A stretch of 64,000 bases of DNA, from positions 62,001 to 126,000 of the forward strand of contig CACGWW010000001.1 in the NCBI GenBank assembly GCA_902576905.1, written 5' to 3'. Positions 43,585 through 53,529 of the stretch are shown piece after piece. This DNA comes from an uncultured Alphaproteobacteria bacterium. Its GTDB lineage: Bacteria > Pseudomonadota > Alphaproteobacteria > Rhodobacterales > Rhodobacteraceae. The notes beneath the pieces were generated by a model. It was given only the letters and a program-made list of their open reading frames with translations. It was not told the origin of the DNA and did no database searches. Within the stretch, counting starts at the first letter, position 1; every line of letters starts with the position of its first letter. Made by a program: the position numbers and the translations under genes.

Positions 43585-44544
43585 ATGCATAAATTTTTTA
43601 ATGACAAGTTGATAGATGCACAATCAAACAATTGGGTAGATTTATATGTCCCTAAAGGTATTCGTCCTTTTTTTAAGTTAAGTCGGTTGGATAGGCCAAT
43701 AGGATCTTGGTTGCTAATAATTCCTTGCTGGTGGGGTGTCTTTTTATCCACTAATGTTGACCCAAATCTATTAAATGGCAACTCTTTGTATATTTTGGTC
43801 GCATGTTATATTGGTGGTCTTCTAATGCGTGGTGCAGGATGTACCTGGAACGATATAACGGATGCAAAGCTTGATGCAAAAGTATTACGGACAAAAAACA
43901 GACCCATTCCCGCTGGGAACGTTTCAAAGTCTCAGGCATTTTTATGGCTGATATTACAATGTTGTTTAGCATTTGGGATATTGGTAACCTTTAATCGTTT
44001 AGCAATAATTTTAGGATTTCTATCTCTTATCACCGTTGTTATTTATCCTTTCGCGAAGAGATTTACGTACTGGCCACAATTTTTCTTAGGCCTTTCTTTT
44101 AACTGGGGTATATTGCTGGCTTACGCTGCTAATAGTGGTACGTTAGATTACTTCTGTGCTGGCTTGTATATCTCTGCAATAGCATGGACAATATTTTACG
44201 ACACAATTTACTCATTTCAGGATCTAGATGATGATAAAGAGGTAGGCATAAGATCTACTGGTATCTTATTTGAAGCCAATCCTAAGCAATACCTAACAAT
44301 TTTCATCGTTTTTATAATTTTGACAGTCGGACCTATTTTTTATTTTTTATCGAATGGTGATCCAATTCAAATTTTTATTCTTACGTCTGGTATTTTTTTC
44401 TTCTCTCTCCATTTAACGTTTCAACTATTAAAATTGGACATAAGAAACCGTGAAGGTTGTCTTGAAACTTTCAAGTCAAATAGAACAGCTGGACTTATAC
44501 TTACAGTCTTTATGATGTTAGCTACTTTAACTAAGTTTTTTTAG
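43585..44544 (+). CDS. ubiA: 4-hydroxybenzoate polyprenyltransferase
   Basis: Membrane prenyltransferase attaching the isoprenoid tail to 4-hydroxybenzoate in ubiquinone synthesis. The two aspartate-rich motifs are CTWNDITDAKLDAKVLRTKN and SFQDLDDDKEVGIRSTG. LDRPIGSWLLIIPCWWGV near residue 35 is the typical lead to the first helix. The 319-residue protein has eight or nine helices. Ubiquinone would feed the aa3 branch encoded in the window. The gene is convergent with moaE. Confidence 0.95.
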   Translation: MHKFFNDKLIDAQSNNWVDLYVPKGIRPFFKLSRLDRPIGSWLLIIPCWWGVFLSTNVDPNLLNGNSLYILVACYIGGLLMRGAGCTWNDITDAKLDAKVLRTKNRPIPAGNVSKSQAFLWLILQCCLAFGILVTFNRLAIILGFLSLITVVIYPFAKRFTYWPQFFLGLSFNWGILLAYAANSGTLDYFCAGLYISAIAWTIFYDTIYSFQDLDDDKEVGIRSTGILFEANPKQYLTIFIVFIILTVGPIFYFLSNGDPIQIFILTSGIFFFSLHLTFQLLKLDIRNREGCLETFKSNRTAGLILTVFMMLATLTKFF

Positions 44545-44553
44545 CTAAAAAAA
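44536..44553. other. AT-rich palindrome between ubiA and moaE
   Basis: Seven T, AGCT, seven A form a perfect 18-base palindrome spanning the ubiA stop codon, between convergent ubiA and moaE. It could help transcription ending from both sides because each strand shows an A/T stem followed by A or T runs, but the stem has almost no G-C pairs, so a strong intrinsic terminator is unlikely. Confidence 0.35.
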
Positions 44554-44557
44554 AGAT

Positions 44558-44983
44558 TTAAGAATTCTCGACCCATTTTTGGGTTTTGTCTGCTACTTCT
44601 TTTTTCCAAAATGGTACATTGTTTTTAAGATACTCCATTATAAATTCGGAGGCTTCATATGCATTCTTTCGATGCTTGGAAGATGTAATAACGAGGACAA
44701 TGTTATCGTTAATTTTTAATCTTCCAAACCGATGTTTTACTAGAATGAATTCTAAATCCCATTTATTTGCAGCATCATCACAAATTTCTTTTATTTGATT
44801 TTTTGCAAGATCCTCAAAGGACTCTATCTCTAGATATCTTAAATTATCGTCTTCAAGGTCTCTAACCTTCCCAACAAAGATCACAACAGCTCCTGCTTTT
44901 TCAGTCTTTAACTTCAGAGTTTCCAATTCGTAATCTAGATCAAAATCACCTTTTTGGACTGCTACGATTATCTTATTTAGCAT
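44558..44983 (-). CDS. moaE: Molybdopterin synthase catalytic subunit
   Basis: Large subunit of molybdopterin synthase, which transfers sulfur from MoaD to precursor Z. Segments VIFVGKVRDLED, LEIESFEDLAKNQIKEI, LVKHRFGRLKINDNIVLVI and the catalytic-lysine-bearing NNVPFWKKEV end are as expected. At 141 residues it is full length. It follows moaD after four bases. Confidence 0.95.
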   Translation of the reverse strand: MLNKIIVAVQKGDFDLDYELETLKLKTEKAGAVVIFVGKVRDLEDDNLRYLEIESFEDLAKNQIKEICDDAANKWDLEFILVKHRFGRLKINDNIVLVITSSKHRKNAYEASEFIMEYLKNNVPFWKKEVADKTQKWVENS

Positions 44984-44987
44984 ATAT

Positions 44988-45245
44988 TTATCCCCCAGTC
45001 ATAGGAGGGAAAAAAGCAATCTCTGTGGCACCTTCGATTGAAGTTTTAACGTCTGTAACTATACTTTGGTCTACCGCTGAATAAACAGCAAAGTCTCTTC
45101 CTTTCAGAACTGAGTATTGTTCACCCATGGCTTGTAGCTCTTCTATCAAATCCTGGATATTCGTTGATTTTATTTCAACTAGCTCTGACGTCTTACCAAT
45201 TGTCTCCCGAATTCTTGAAAAATATTTTAGCTTAACCTTACCCAT
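44988..45245 (-). CDS. moaD: Molybdopterin synthase sulfur carrier subunit
   Basis: Ubiquitin-fold sulfur carrier ending in the essential Gly-Gly (AFFPPMTGG), whose C-terminus is thiocarboxylated. The start MGKVKLKYFSRIRETIG at 45245 fits the family best and overlaps the pgsA end by eight bases; an in-frame ATG at 45260 would add five residues. It is part of the uvrC-pgsA-moaD-moaE run that is usual in Rhodobacterales. Confidence 0.93.
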   Translation of the reverse strand: MGKVKLKYFSRIRETIGKTSELVEIKSTNIQDLIEELQAMGEQYSVLKGRDFAVYSAVDQSIVTDVKTSIEGATEIAFFPPMTGG

Positions 45246-45828
45246 TGTTTGCAGTGTCAAAAGCTTTAAAAATGTATTGCATACCAGTATACCATGTTAG
45301 AAGACATGTAACCAAGCAAAATAAATCTATCGACCAACTGATTACAGTGCTTTGGAAAAGATATATGTAATCAAAAAATAAGAAGATTAGTAGTACGGTC
45401 TGAAAAAACGTTTTCCATCTAGCAAGTTGCGTAACGCTTAGATCTGCTTTTTTCGCGCTTATAAATTCTCTTAATCCTGAGATCATAATCTCCCTAGTAA
45501 TTAATAGTATAAGCATTAGCGACATAAACAATTTTTCTGGTTTGTCTAAGTTAATGCCAAGGAAGAAAGCGAAAAGTAAAATAACCATGATCTTATCAGC
45601 TATTGGGTCAAAGACTTTTCCAATATTACTTTCTGTATTAAACTTCCTAGCCAAATAGCCATCAAAAAAATCGGTCAGAATAATAAAGAAAAAGATTATT
45701 AAACCAAAATACTTGCCAGAAAAAGATTGGTCTATGATCAAGTATAATATTAATATTGGCGCAGCAAAAAGCCTCAGAAAAGTGAGAAAATTTGGTATAT
45801 AGCTATACATAACCACCGGTAATATCAT
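45238..45828 (-). CDS. pgsA: CDP-diacylglycerol-glycerol-3-phosphate 3-phosphatidyltransferase
   Basis: Makes phosphatidylglycerol phosphate. The CDP-alcohol phosphotransferase motif DG..AR........G...D...D is complete in DGYLARKFNTESNIGKVFDP followed by IADK. Four to six hydrophobic helices are visible. ATG 45828 is part of an ATGA overlap with the uvrC stop, supporting coupled translation; a second ATG at 45810 (MYSYIPNFLTFLR) is also reasonable. The length of 196 residues is normal. Confidence 0.94.
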   Translation of the reverse strand: MILPVVMYSYIPNFLTFLRLFAAPILILYLIIDQSFSGKYFGLIIFFFIILTDFFDGYLARKFNTESNIGKVFDPIADKIMVILLFAFFLGINLDKPEKLFMSLMLILLITREIMISGLREFISAKKADLSVTQLARWKTFFQTVLLIFLFFDYIYLFQSTVISWSIDLFCLVTCLLTWYTGMQYIFKAFDTANNG

Positions 45829-47687
45829 GAATTAAAGTGATTGAAAATAATTTCTGCTGAATTTTTCGATATTCCTTTTACACCCAAAAGATCCTTTAAA
45901 CTTGCCTTCCCAACCTCCTTTGCTGACCCAAAATGCTGCAATAATTCCTTTTTCTTCTTGGGTCCTATCCCATAAACTTCATCAAGTTCACTTTTGTTGA
46001 TACCAGAAGATCTTTTCTGCCTATGAGCGCCAATAGCAAAACGGTGTACTTCGTCACGAATTCTTTGAAAAAAGAAAAGGACACTACTACTTGTGGGAAA
46101 ACTAAAAATTCTATCTCTAAAATAGAAGTCTTCTCTTCCTTCATTCCTTTTCTCTCCTTTAGCAATAGCTAATATCGGAATTTCTAGTTTGTACTTCTTC
46201 AGGACAGCCGAGGCAACATTCATTTGATTGCGGCCACCATCAATAACGATTAGATCGGGGAGGTTTTTTTTAAAATCTTCTACATTTTCGCTTTTTACCT
46301 TCCCAAATCTTCGCTCAAAGACATGACCCATAATTGCCAAATCATCTTTGGGATTTATAACACTGTCCTTGATATTATATTTTCTATAATCTGACTTGGA
46401 GTAGCCCTCTAAATTTATAGCCACAAGACAACCAATAGGGAAACTCCCTTGAATGTGGGAGTTATCATAGACCTCAATTTTTTTTATTTTCTCTTCTAAT
46501 TTTAGCCAAGTTTCGACTTCTTCAAAAAGCGATTTCTGAGAAGCCTTCATAGCTATCTTTCGTTCTAATGCTTCTTTAGCATTTTTTTCAGCAGTTTTTA
46601 TGAGATCTTTTGCTCTTCCTCTAGCGGGTGATCTAACTTCAACTTTTTGTTTCCTTCTTTCAGTGAGAAACCTTACTAATACTTCGTTATTTCTCAAGGA
46701 GTAAGATATGAGTATTTCTCTCGCAGGAATTTTTGTGGAATAAAACTGGGCGATAAAATTTTCTAAAATTTCTATATCGTCTGCTCCGCCCCCAGTCTTA
46801 GGAAAAAAAGCATGATTTCCTCTATTCTCATATGATCGGATAAAGAATACCTGAATACAGACTTCATTACCCAATTTAAATAGACCTATAATATCAGCAT
46901 CTTTAACATTCAAATTATTGATATTTTGACTCGATTGAATTTTTGCTATTAATTCAATCCGATCTCGGTAGAAAGCCGCTCTTTCAAAATCCAAGTTTTT
47001 ACTCGCCTGAAGCATATTGCTTTGTAAGTTATCTTTGATTTCAGTATGTTTACCTAATAGAAAATTTTCTGCTTCATCTACTGTTTTTGCATATTCTTCC
47101 TCAGAAATTTTTCCAACACAAGGAGCCGAGCATTTATTTATATAATGCAAAAGGCATGCTCGACTTCGTCCATAAAAATTACTATCTCGGCAATTTCTTA
47201 GTTGAAAAATCTTCTGAATATAATTAATAGCATTATTAACTGCAGTGGCAGAGGCATAAGGACCAAAATATTTTACGCCATCCACCTTTTTTCCACGGTA
47301 TTTCGTTACTTGAGGAAACTGTTTGCTTTTCGTAATTGCAATCTGAGGAAAACTCTTATCATCCTTTAAAAGAACGTTGTATCTGGGACTATACTTCTTT
47401 ATCAGATTCTGTTCTAATAGTAGGGCCTCTAGCTCAGTTTCTGTTATAAAAAAATTCATATCTCGGGTTGCAGAAATCATTCTGCCTATTCTAAGAGAGT
47501 GTCCTGTCACTCTCGAATAACTTGAGACTCTATTCTTTAGATTTTTTGCTTTTCCTACGTACAACACGCTACCAGTGTCATCGAGCATTCGATATACACC
47601 TGGTTTATTCGGCAATGTTTTAACTATAGAGGAAACTACCTTTTCTCCCTGTGAGAATTTGTTCGGGTCACTTTGTGTCATTTGCAA
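45825..47687 (-). CDS. uvrC: Excinuclease ABC subunit C
   Basis: Nuclease that makes both incisions in nucleotide excision repair. The GIY-YIG domain is GVYRMLDDTGSVLYVGKAKN near residue 30; the UVR segment DNLQSNMLQASKNLDFERAA is near 210; the RNase-H-like domain has EVYDNSHIQGSFPIGCLV and LIVIDGGRNQMN; a helix-hairpin-helix pair ends the protein (LDEVYGIGPKKKKELL, LLGVKGISKNSAEII). At 620 residues it is complete. Confidence 0.97.
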   Translation of the reverse strand: MQMTQSDPNKFSQGEKVVSSIVKTLPNKPGVYRMLDDTGSVLYVGKAKNLKNRVSSYSRVTGHSLRIGRMISATRDMNFFITETELEALLLEQNLIKKYSPRYNVLLKDDKSFPQIAITKSKQFPQVTKYRGKKVDGVKYFGPYASATAVNNAINYIQKIFQLRNCRDSNFYGRSRACLLHYINKCSAPCVGKISEEEYAKTVDEAENFLLGKHTEIKDNLQSNMLQASKNLDFERAAFYRDRIELIAKIQSSQNINNLNVKDADIIGLFKLGNEVCIQVFFIRSYENRGNHAFFPKTGGGADDIEILENFIAQFYSTKIPAREILISYSLRNNEVLVRFLTERRKQKVEVRSPARGRAKDLIKTAEKNAKEALERKIAMKASQKSLFEEVETWLKLEEKIKKIEVYDNSHIQGSFPIGCLVAINLEGYSKSDYRKYNIKDSVINPKDDLAIMGHVFERRFGKVKSENVEDFKKNLPDLIVIDGGRNQMNVASAVLKKYKLEIPILAIAKGEKRNEGREDFYFRDRIFSFPTSSSVLFFFQRIRDEVHRFAIGAHRQKRSSGINKSELDEVYGIGPKKKKELLQHFGSAKEVGKASLKDLLGVKGISKNSAEIIFNHFNS

Positions 47688-47702
47688 AAATTACCTAATT
47701 TA

Positions 47703-48488
47703 TTAATCGATTTCCTCAGTTTTTTTTATTTGCTGTAAATTCTGTCCACCATCAACACATATCAATTGCCCACTGACGCTTGGAGTAGCAACAAAGTATT
47801 TAATCGTTGCACATATTTCATACGTACTTGAGCCTCTTTGTAGCGGTGTAGAAAGTCGTTGTTTTTTATAATTCGAAACACTTTGAAACTCTGCTTTCAA
47901 AGTTGGACCTGGCCCTACAGCGTTCACCCTTATTTTTGGGGCCAGCGCCTTAGCTGAAATTCGTGTTAATGTCCACAAAGCGGATTTGGCTAGTGTATAG
48001 GTAGTAAAATCGGTTGTCAGATTCTGAACTCTTTGATCAATTATATTTATGATACACGACCTACTTTCCAACTCACCATTTTCTAGCTTCTCAGGCTCCG
48101 GTGCTTGCTCAGCAAATTTTTGTGTTAAAAAAAATGGTGCCTGCAGATTTGACTTTTGATGACGATTCCAACTTTCTAAAGTTGCAGTTTTTATATTGTC
48201 ATATTCGAAGATCGATGCATTATTTATGAGTAAATTCACAGGTCTTTTTATCAGCTTTTTACACTTGTCAAATAATGAAAGTGTTTCGTTGTCATTTAAT
48301 AGGTCAGCCTGAAGAAGGGAAACATCGACACCGAATTCTAGTAACTCCTCTCTGAGGCTTTGTGCATCATTCTCTGAGCTGTTGTAATGTATAATAACAT
48401 TATAGCCAGCTCTTGCCAGCTCCTTTGAGATAGAACGCCCTAATCGTTTGGCGCCCCCTGTTATTAGTGCTGTTTTTTCTTCTTTCAA
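47703..48488 (-). CDS. SDR family oxidoreductase, pteridine-reductase-like
   Basis: A 261-residue short-chain dehydrogenase with an intact active site: TGGAKRLGRSISKELARAG for NADP(H), LINNASIFEYD, and the YxxxK motif in YTLAKSALWTLTR. The GGAKRLGR loop with a basic residue resembles FolM/pteridine reductases, and a C-terminal SGQLICVDGGQNL is typical. A role in reducing dihydro-pterins is possible but not shown. It lies directly upstream of uvrC (15 bp) on the same strand. Confidence 0.88.
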   Translation of the reverse strand: MKEEKTALITGGAKRLGRSISKELARAGYNVIIHYNSSENDAQSLREELLEFGVDVSLLQADLLNDNETLSLFDKCKKLIKRPVNLLINNASIFEYDNIKTATLESWNRHQKSNLQAPFFLTQKFAEQAPEPEKLENGELESRSCIINIIDQRVQNLTTDFTTYTLAKSALWTLTRISAKALAPKIRVNAVGPGPTLKAEFQSVSNYKKQRLSTPLQRGSSTYEICATIKYFVATPSVSGQLICVDGGQNLQQIKKTEEID

Positions 48489-48507
48489 TTAACTTCCCAA
48501 CGACATC

Positions 48508-49320
48508 TTATAGCCCAAATTTCGAGAAGTAGTATTTTTCGACTATCTTCGAGTTGATATCATTTATCAGTGAACTACTAAAGCGAGACAAAAATGATTT
48601 CTTTTTGTTTATATATTTAAGTTTTATATCTGTTCCGAACTTTGCCTCCAAAATATCTTCCATCATTCCTATGCCATCGATGAGACCAAGATCTTTTGCT
48701 CTTGGTGCATCCCATACTTCGCCGTTAAATATTTTTTTTCCTTTTATTTTTTCACCTCTGCGCTCGCTCACAAAAGATTTAAAGTTTTCAAAAATGGCTT
48801 TTTGGATAGATTTTAGCCGTTTTACGTCACTAGCTTTTTCTGGCTGGAAAGGATCCAGCATACTCTTTTCTTCTCCAGCCGTGTATACTCTTCTCTCTAT
48901 ACCATATCTGGATATAAGCTCTGAAAAACCAAAACTTGCAGAGATTACACCTATGGAACCAATAATCGAATTTATATCCGAGTAAATTTCTTCACCAGCG
49001 CAAGCTAACCAATAGCCTCCAGATGCTGCAACATCTTCACAGAAGCATAAAACGGGTATTTTTTTTTCTTCCGATAATTTTAAAATTCTCGATGCTATAA
49101 GAGATGATTGTGTAGGGGAACCGCCAGGAGAATTTATTTTTATTGCAATCGCTTTGGCTTTGTCGAACTCAAAGGCCTTTTCTAATAATTTTTGAGTATT
49201 GGAATCGTCTAGACCCCCTGACCCAAATCTACTCACCGCACCTATGACCCCATCTAGCCGTATAACAACAACCAATGGTTTTCTTTGAAAAAATTTCCTT
49301 ACACTGCTAATCATACCCAT
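48508..49320 (-). CDS. S49 family peptidase (SppA-like)
   Basis: A 270-residue short-form signal-peptide-peptidase-like serine protease. AIKINSPGGSPTQSSLIA and the catalytic serine in DVAASGGYWLACAGEEIY are clear, and the following IGSIGVISASFGFSELI is family-typical; a general-base lysine is expected in the downstream helix region. No strong signal peptide or membrane anchor is seen, so it may be peripheral or cytosolic. It is the promoter-proximal gene of the minus-strand run down to moaE. Confidence 0.9.
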   Translation of the reverse strand: MGMISSVRKFFQRKPLVVVIRLDGVIGAVSRFGSGGLDDSNTQKLLEKAFEFDKAKAIAIKINSPGGSPTQSSLIASRILKLSEEKKIPVLCFCEDVAASGGYWLACAGEEIYSDINSIIGSIGVISASFGFSELISRYGIERRVYTAGEEKSMLDPFQPEKASDVKRLKSIQKAIFENFKSFVSERRGEKIKGKKIFNGEVWDAPRAKDLGLIDGIGMMEDILEAKFGTDIKLKYINKKKSFLSRFSSSLINDINSKIVEKYYFSKFGL

Positions 49321-49455
49321 TGCTCACCCCATCAAGAAATTAATTGTTAACATTTTACAAATAATTGTTTATGCACTAATAGTCAAAGCTTATAGGCCAT
49401 CTCTTAAATCCAAAAAAATGCTTATACGCAAATAATCTTGTGAAGGAACTTAAAA

Positions 49456-50502
49456 TTGAAATTTGTAAACTTAGGAAGTACAGAACTAAAAGTAACAGAC
49501 TTTTGCTTAGGAACGATGACTTGGGGCGAGCAAACTGATGAAGTGGATGCCCATGAACAAATAGAAATGAGTTTAGATGCGGGAATTAACTTCATAGATA
49601 CTGCCGAAATGTATCCTGTATGTCCTTTGAGAGCAGAAACCACGGGTGATACCGAAAGAATTCTGGGCAACTGGCTTGGTAAAAATATGCAAAAAAGAAA
49701 AGAATTAGTAATTGCTACAAAAATCAGTGGCAAAGGCTATAAGAACGTTAGAAATGGTAAAGGAATTTTTCCAAAAGAAATCCGGATAGCGATAGAAGGT
49801 AGTCTAAAAAATTTACAAACAGACTATATTGATCTTTATCAATTACATTGGCCAAACAGAGGCAGTTATCATTTTAGACAATATTGGAACTACGACCCTA
49901 CCAGCCAGGAAAGTATTATAGAGCGAGAAAATATTGAGCTAGTGGTAAAGGAATTATATGATCTCAAAAAAGAGGGAAAAATTAGATATATTGGGTTATC
50001 TAATGAGACAGCCTGGGGAACAGTGCAGTTTGCCAACGAAGCGAAAAAATATAAGGACTTCTCAATTGCATCAATACAAAATGAATATAGCTTACTTTGT
50101 CGAATATTTGATACGGACTTGGCTGAAACATGTTTTCACGAAAATGTTAAGTTGCTAGCCTATTCGCCGTTGGTTGGCGGAATGATCACAGGAAAGTATC
50201 TCAATAGTCAAGTGCCCGAAAACTCAAGGCTATCTAGGGTTCCTGATATGTTTGGAAGGGTCACGCCAAATTCCACTAGAGCAATAGAAGAATATATCGA
50301 ATTATCTAAGAGTTTTGAATTAGATCCCGTTCACTTAGCTCTAAGCTTTTGTAGATCGAGACCATTTATGGGATCCGTGATATTTGGTGCATCAAACGTA
50401 GATCAACTAAAGCTGATTTTAAAAGGTAAAGACATATACCTCAAAGACGATGTGTTAGCAGAAGTTAACAAGCTTTATAAAAAAATTCCAATGCCTATGT
50501 AA
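49456..50502 (+). CDS. Aldo/keto reductase (Tas-like)
   Basis: A 348-residue NADPH-dependent aldo/keto reductase of the Tas/YajO group. The TIM-barrel begins LGSTELKVTDFCLGTMTWG, the catalytic tyrosine is in NFIDTAEMYPVCPLRAETTG, and DYIDLYQLHWPNR follows; SVIFGASNVDQLK binds the cofactor phosphate. Start is TTG 49456 after AAGGA. The physiological substrate is unknown. An ABC exporter gene follows after three bases. Confidence 0.92.
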   Translation: MKFVNLGSTELKVTDFCLGTMTWGEQTDEVDAHEQIEMSLDAGINFIDTAEMYPVCPLRAETTGDTERILGNWLGKNMQKRKELVIATKISGKGYKNVRNGKGIFPKEIRIAIEGSLKNLQTDYIDLYQLHWPNRGSYHFRQYWNYDPTSQESIIERENIELVVKELYDLKKEGKIRYIGLSNETAWGTVQFANEAKKYKDFSIASIQNEYSLLCRIFDTDLAETCFHENVKLLAYSPLVGGMITGKYLNSQVPENSRLSRVPDMFGRVTPNSTRAIEEYIELSKSFELDPVHLALSFCRSRPFMGSVIFGASNVDQLKLILKGKDIYLKDDVLAEVNKLYKKIPMPM

Positions 50503-50505
50503 GTT

Positions 50506-51420
50506 ATGAAAAGTCAAATTTCAATTGAGAACGTCTCAAAAGTATTTGGAAGGCATAAAGCTTTAAATAATGTTTCACTTGAAATCAAAGAAGGTGAAAT
50601 CTTCGCTTTATTGGGGCCAAATGGCGCTGGAAAGACAACATTAATATCAGCTATATGTGGGCTGTGTAGGCAATCGAGTGGGAATATCAAAGTTAATAAT
50701 TTTGATACTTTAACTCACTACAAAGAGACGAGAAATCAAATTGGGTTAGTTCCTCAAGAGTTACCTTTAGATGGATTTGAGAGTGTTTATAACTCATGTC
50801 AATTTTCGAGAGGACTCTTTGGATTAAAAGACAGCCGAGATCATATTGAAAAAATTTTAAAAACCTTGTCACTCTTTGATAAAAGAGATGAACAGATTTT
50901 TGGACTGTCGGGGGGAATGAAAAGACGTCTCCTTATAGCTAAAGCTTTGGCACATGAACCCAAAATCCTTTTTTTGGATGAGCCTACTGCAGGTGTTGAT
51001 GTGTCATTAAGAAGAGATATCTGGAGGCTAATAGAAGATCAAAAAAAAATGGGCGTTACTATCATTCTTACAACACACTATATCGAGGAAGCAGAACAGT
51101 TGGCTGACAGAGTTGGCATTATTAATTCAGGCGAAATTATTCTTGTTAAAGAAAAAACTGCTCTTATGAGTGAATTTAGTAAAAAAACTACTTTTATAAG
51201 ATTGAGTAAGAAGCTTAAGAACCCTTCTTTTATGAAAAAAAATAAAAAGATTTCACTTACAGAAAATGGTATGACGCTTAAGCTCGTTGGCATCAACAAT
51301 AAGTCTAATGAATTACAATCCATCGTGAATTTGCTTTCGCAGAATGGTATCGCTTTTACTGAAATTAATACAGTAGACAACTCATTAGAGGATATATTTT
51401 TAGATTTGGTTGAAACGTAA
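50506..51420 (+). CDS. ABC transporter ATP-binding protein (ABC-2 type exporter)
   Basis: A 304-residue ATPase with Walker A LGPNGAGKTTLISAI, Q-loop VPQELP, signature FGLSGGMKRRLLIAKAL, Walker B ILFLDEPTAGVDVSLRRDIW and switch TTHYIEEAEQLADR. A C-terminal regulatory part of about 80 residues is usual in drug/polysaccharide exporters of the DrrA/CcmA-like group. It overlaps the permease start by one base (stop/start), so they form one complex. The exported substrate cannot be inferred. Confidence 0.93.
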   Translation: MKSQISIENVSKVFGRHKALNNVSLEIKEGEIFALLGPNGAGKTTLISAICGLCRQSSGNIKVNNFDTLTHYKETRNQIGLVPQELPLDGFESVYNSCQFSRGLFGLKDSRDHIEKILKTLSLFDKRDEQIFGLSGGMKRRLLIAKALAHEPKILFLDEPTAGVDVSLRRDIWRLIEDQKKMGVTIILTTHYIEEAEQLADRVGIINSGEIILVKEKTALMSEFSKKTTFIRLSKKLKNPSFMKKNKKISLTENGMTLKLVGINNKSNELQSIVNLLSQNGIAFTEINTVDNSLEDIFLDLVET

Positions 51421-52181
51421 TGAACATTCAAGCCGCAATAACAATTTACAAATTTGAGATGGCTCGCTTTAGGCGTACTATATTTCAGAGCTTGGTAGCT
51501 CCGATAATCACTACTTCCCTCTATTTTGTGGTCTTTGGCGCCGCGATTGGATCAAAAATTGAAACCATTAATGGCGTCTCATATGGCTCATTCATAGTAC
51601 CCGGATTAATAATGCTTTATCTGATGACTGAAAGTATCAACAACGCCGCCTTCGGAATTTATTTTCCCAAATTTGTTGGCTCAATTTTCGAAGTCCTATC
51701 AGCACCTGTCTCTTCTTTGGAAGCCACTATTGGTTATGTTGGTGCCGCAGCTTCAAAGTCGACGATAATTGGCTTGATGATCTTTCTTACGTCTAATCTA
51801 TTTGTTACCCATGATATAAAATATCCTTTAGTAATGGCTATTTTTATAATTTTGACAGCAATCACCTTTTCTCTTTTCGGATTTATAATTGGTATCTGGG
51901 CACAAAACTGGGAGAAATTGAGTATTATACCCACTCTACTTGTAACCCCATTAGTATTTCTCGGAGGAAGTTTTTACTCCATTGATATGTTGCCTGACTT
52001 TTGGCAAAAGGTATCATTACTTAACCCTGTTTTTTATCTTATAAGCGGTTTTAGGTGGAGTTTTTTTGGTATATCTGAAATACCTATAGCCCTATCTATA
52101 GTAGCTATATTGTCATTTATGGCGATCTGTTTAGCAGTTATTGCCATAATTTTCAAAACGGGCTACAGACTACGAACATAA
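51420..52181 (+). CDS. ABC-2 type transporter permease
   Basis: A 253-residue membrane protein with six hydrophobic helices. It has the ABC-2 pattern: VAPIITTSLYFVVFGAAIGS in the first part, GSFIVPGLIMLYLM, EVLSAPVSSLEATIGYV, and LVFLGGSFYSIDMLPDFWQK, LLNPVFYLISGFRW near the end. It is the partner of the ATPase just upstream. Its stop is directly followed, tail to tail with no gap, by the gcdH stop on the other strand. Confidence 0.92.
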   Translation: MNIQAAITIYKFEMARFRRTIFQSLVAPIITTSLYFVVFGAAIGSKIETINGVSYGSFIVPGLIMLYLMTESINNAAFGIYFPKFVGSIFEVLSAPVSSLEATIGYVGAAASKSTIIGLMIFLTSNLFVTHDIKYPLVMAIFIILTAITFSLFGFIIGIWAQNWEKLSIIPTLLVTPLVFLGGSFYSIDMLPDFWQKVSLLNPVFYLISGFRWSFFGISEIPIALSIVAILSFMAICLAVIAIIFKTGYRLRT

Positions 52182-53399
52182 TTAGAAAAAGGCTTGAATA
52201 CCTGTTTGAGCTCTACCCAAAATGAGTGCATGTATATCGTGTGTACCCTCGTAAGTGTTAACCGTCTCCAAATTTTGCGCGTGGCGCATTACACCGTACT
52301 CAGAGGATATACCGTTCCCTCCATGCATATCTCTTGCTTGACGAGCGATGTCCAGCGCTTTGCCACAATTGTTTCTTTTCATCAGGCTTATTGCTTCTGG
52401 TGCCCCGCGACCCTCATCTATCAGTCTGCCTAGCCTGAGCGCTCCTTGTAGACCTAACGAAATCTCCGTTTGCATATCAGCCAATTTTTTTTGAAATAAT
52501 TGAGTCCCGGCTAAAGGCTTATTAAATTGCTTTCTTGACAGACCATAATCTCTTGCTGCATGCCAGCAAAATTCCGCAGCGCCCATTGCTCCCCAGGCTA
52601 TGCCATATCTTGCCATGTTTAAACAACTGAAGGGTCCTTTCAAACCTTCGACATCCTCTAAAATATTTTCTTCAGGAACAAAGACATTATTAAAACTTAT
52701 TTCACCAGTAACAGAAGCACGCAAGCTCAATTTCCCGGGAATTTTTTTCGTTTCCAGTCCAACGAAATTCTTTTCTAATATAAAGCCTTTAATTTTATTT
52801 TCATGAAATTCCGACTTTGCCCAAATAACGAAAACATCTGCTATAGGAGCATTTGAAATCCACATTTTTGAACCATTCAACTCAAATCCACCAGCTACTT
52901 TTTTTGCTTTTGTTGTCATTGAAGCTGGGTCAGAACCAGAGTTTGCTTCTGTGAGCCCAAAGCAGCCAACACTTTCACCAGATGCCAATTTCGGAAGGTA
53001 TTTTTCTTTTTGTGATTGGGATCCAAATTTGGATATAGGATACATTACAAGAGATGATTGAACTGACATCATAGACCTGTAGCCTGAATCCACTTTTTCT
53101 ATCTCTCTTGTTATTAATCCATACGAAACGTAATTAGCTCCTAGCCCCCCAAATTCCTCCGGTATTGTACACCCTAGCAATCCGGTGTCGCCCATGAGTT
53201 TGAAAATGCCTTCGTCTATAATTTCTTCGTTATAAGCTTTTTCGATTCGCACGCTAAGCTCCTTATTAGCAAAGGAGGCAGCTGTTTCGCTAATCATCCT
53301 TTCCTCTTCTGAAAGTTGATCGGATATCAGAAATGGGTCGGCCCATTGAAAAAAAGCGTCCCTGTCTTTTTTTTCTTTTACTTCGATAGTGTCTTTCAT
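52182..53399 (-). CDS. gcdH: Glutaryl-CoA dehydrogenase
   Basis: FAD enzyme converting glutaryl-CoA to crotonyl-CoA in lysine and tryptophan breakdown. [20 protein letters not shown] and [20 protein letters not shown] match GcdH, and the catalytic glutamate is in [20 protein letters not shown], a diagnostic ending for this enzyme. At 405 residues it is full length. The + strand transaminase gene diverges from it across about 130 AT-rich bases; a TATAAT lies on the minus strand at 53439-53444, but no good -35 is seen. Confidence 0.94.
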   Translation of the reverse strand: MKDTIEVKEKKDRDAFFQWADPFLISDQLSEEERMISETAASFANKELSVRIEKAYNEEIIDEGIFKLMGDTGLLGCTIPEEFGGLGANYVSYGLITREIEKVDSGYRSMMSVQSSLVMYPISKFGSQSQKEKYLPKLASGESVGCFGLTEANSGSDPASMTTKAKKVAGGFELNGSKMWISNAPIADVFVIWAKSEFHENKIKGFILEKNFVGLETKKIPGKLSLRASVTGEISFNNVFVPEENILEDVEGLKGPFSCLNMARYGIAWGAMGAAEFCWHAARDYGLSRKQFNKPLAGTQLFQKKLADMQTEISLGLQGALRLGRLIDEGRGAPEAISLMKRNNCGKALDIARQARDMHGGNGISSEYGVMRHAQNLETVNTYEGTHDIHALILGRAQTGIQAFF

Positions 53400-53529
53400 A
53401 GAGATTCCCTTTTGACTTTTTAGGATTTTGATACTTTAATTATAGTATTGTGTTTGAAAAAATACAGTGTTTTGGGGGAAGTTTTTCATTGCCACCATTT
53501 TTTAACGACAAATAACAGGATTTAGACAA

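Noticed and set aside
49321-49455. Repeated AATTGTT motifs between the S49 peptidase and the aldo/keto reductase
   Set aside because: Only two short AT-rich copies, expected by chance at this base composition; no operator claim is justified.
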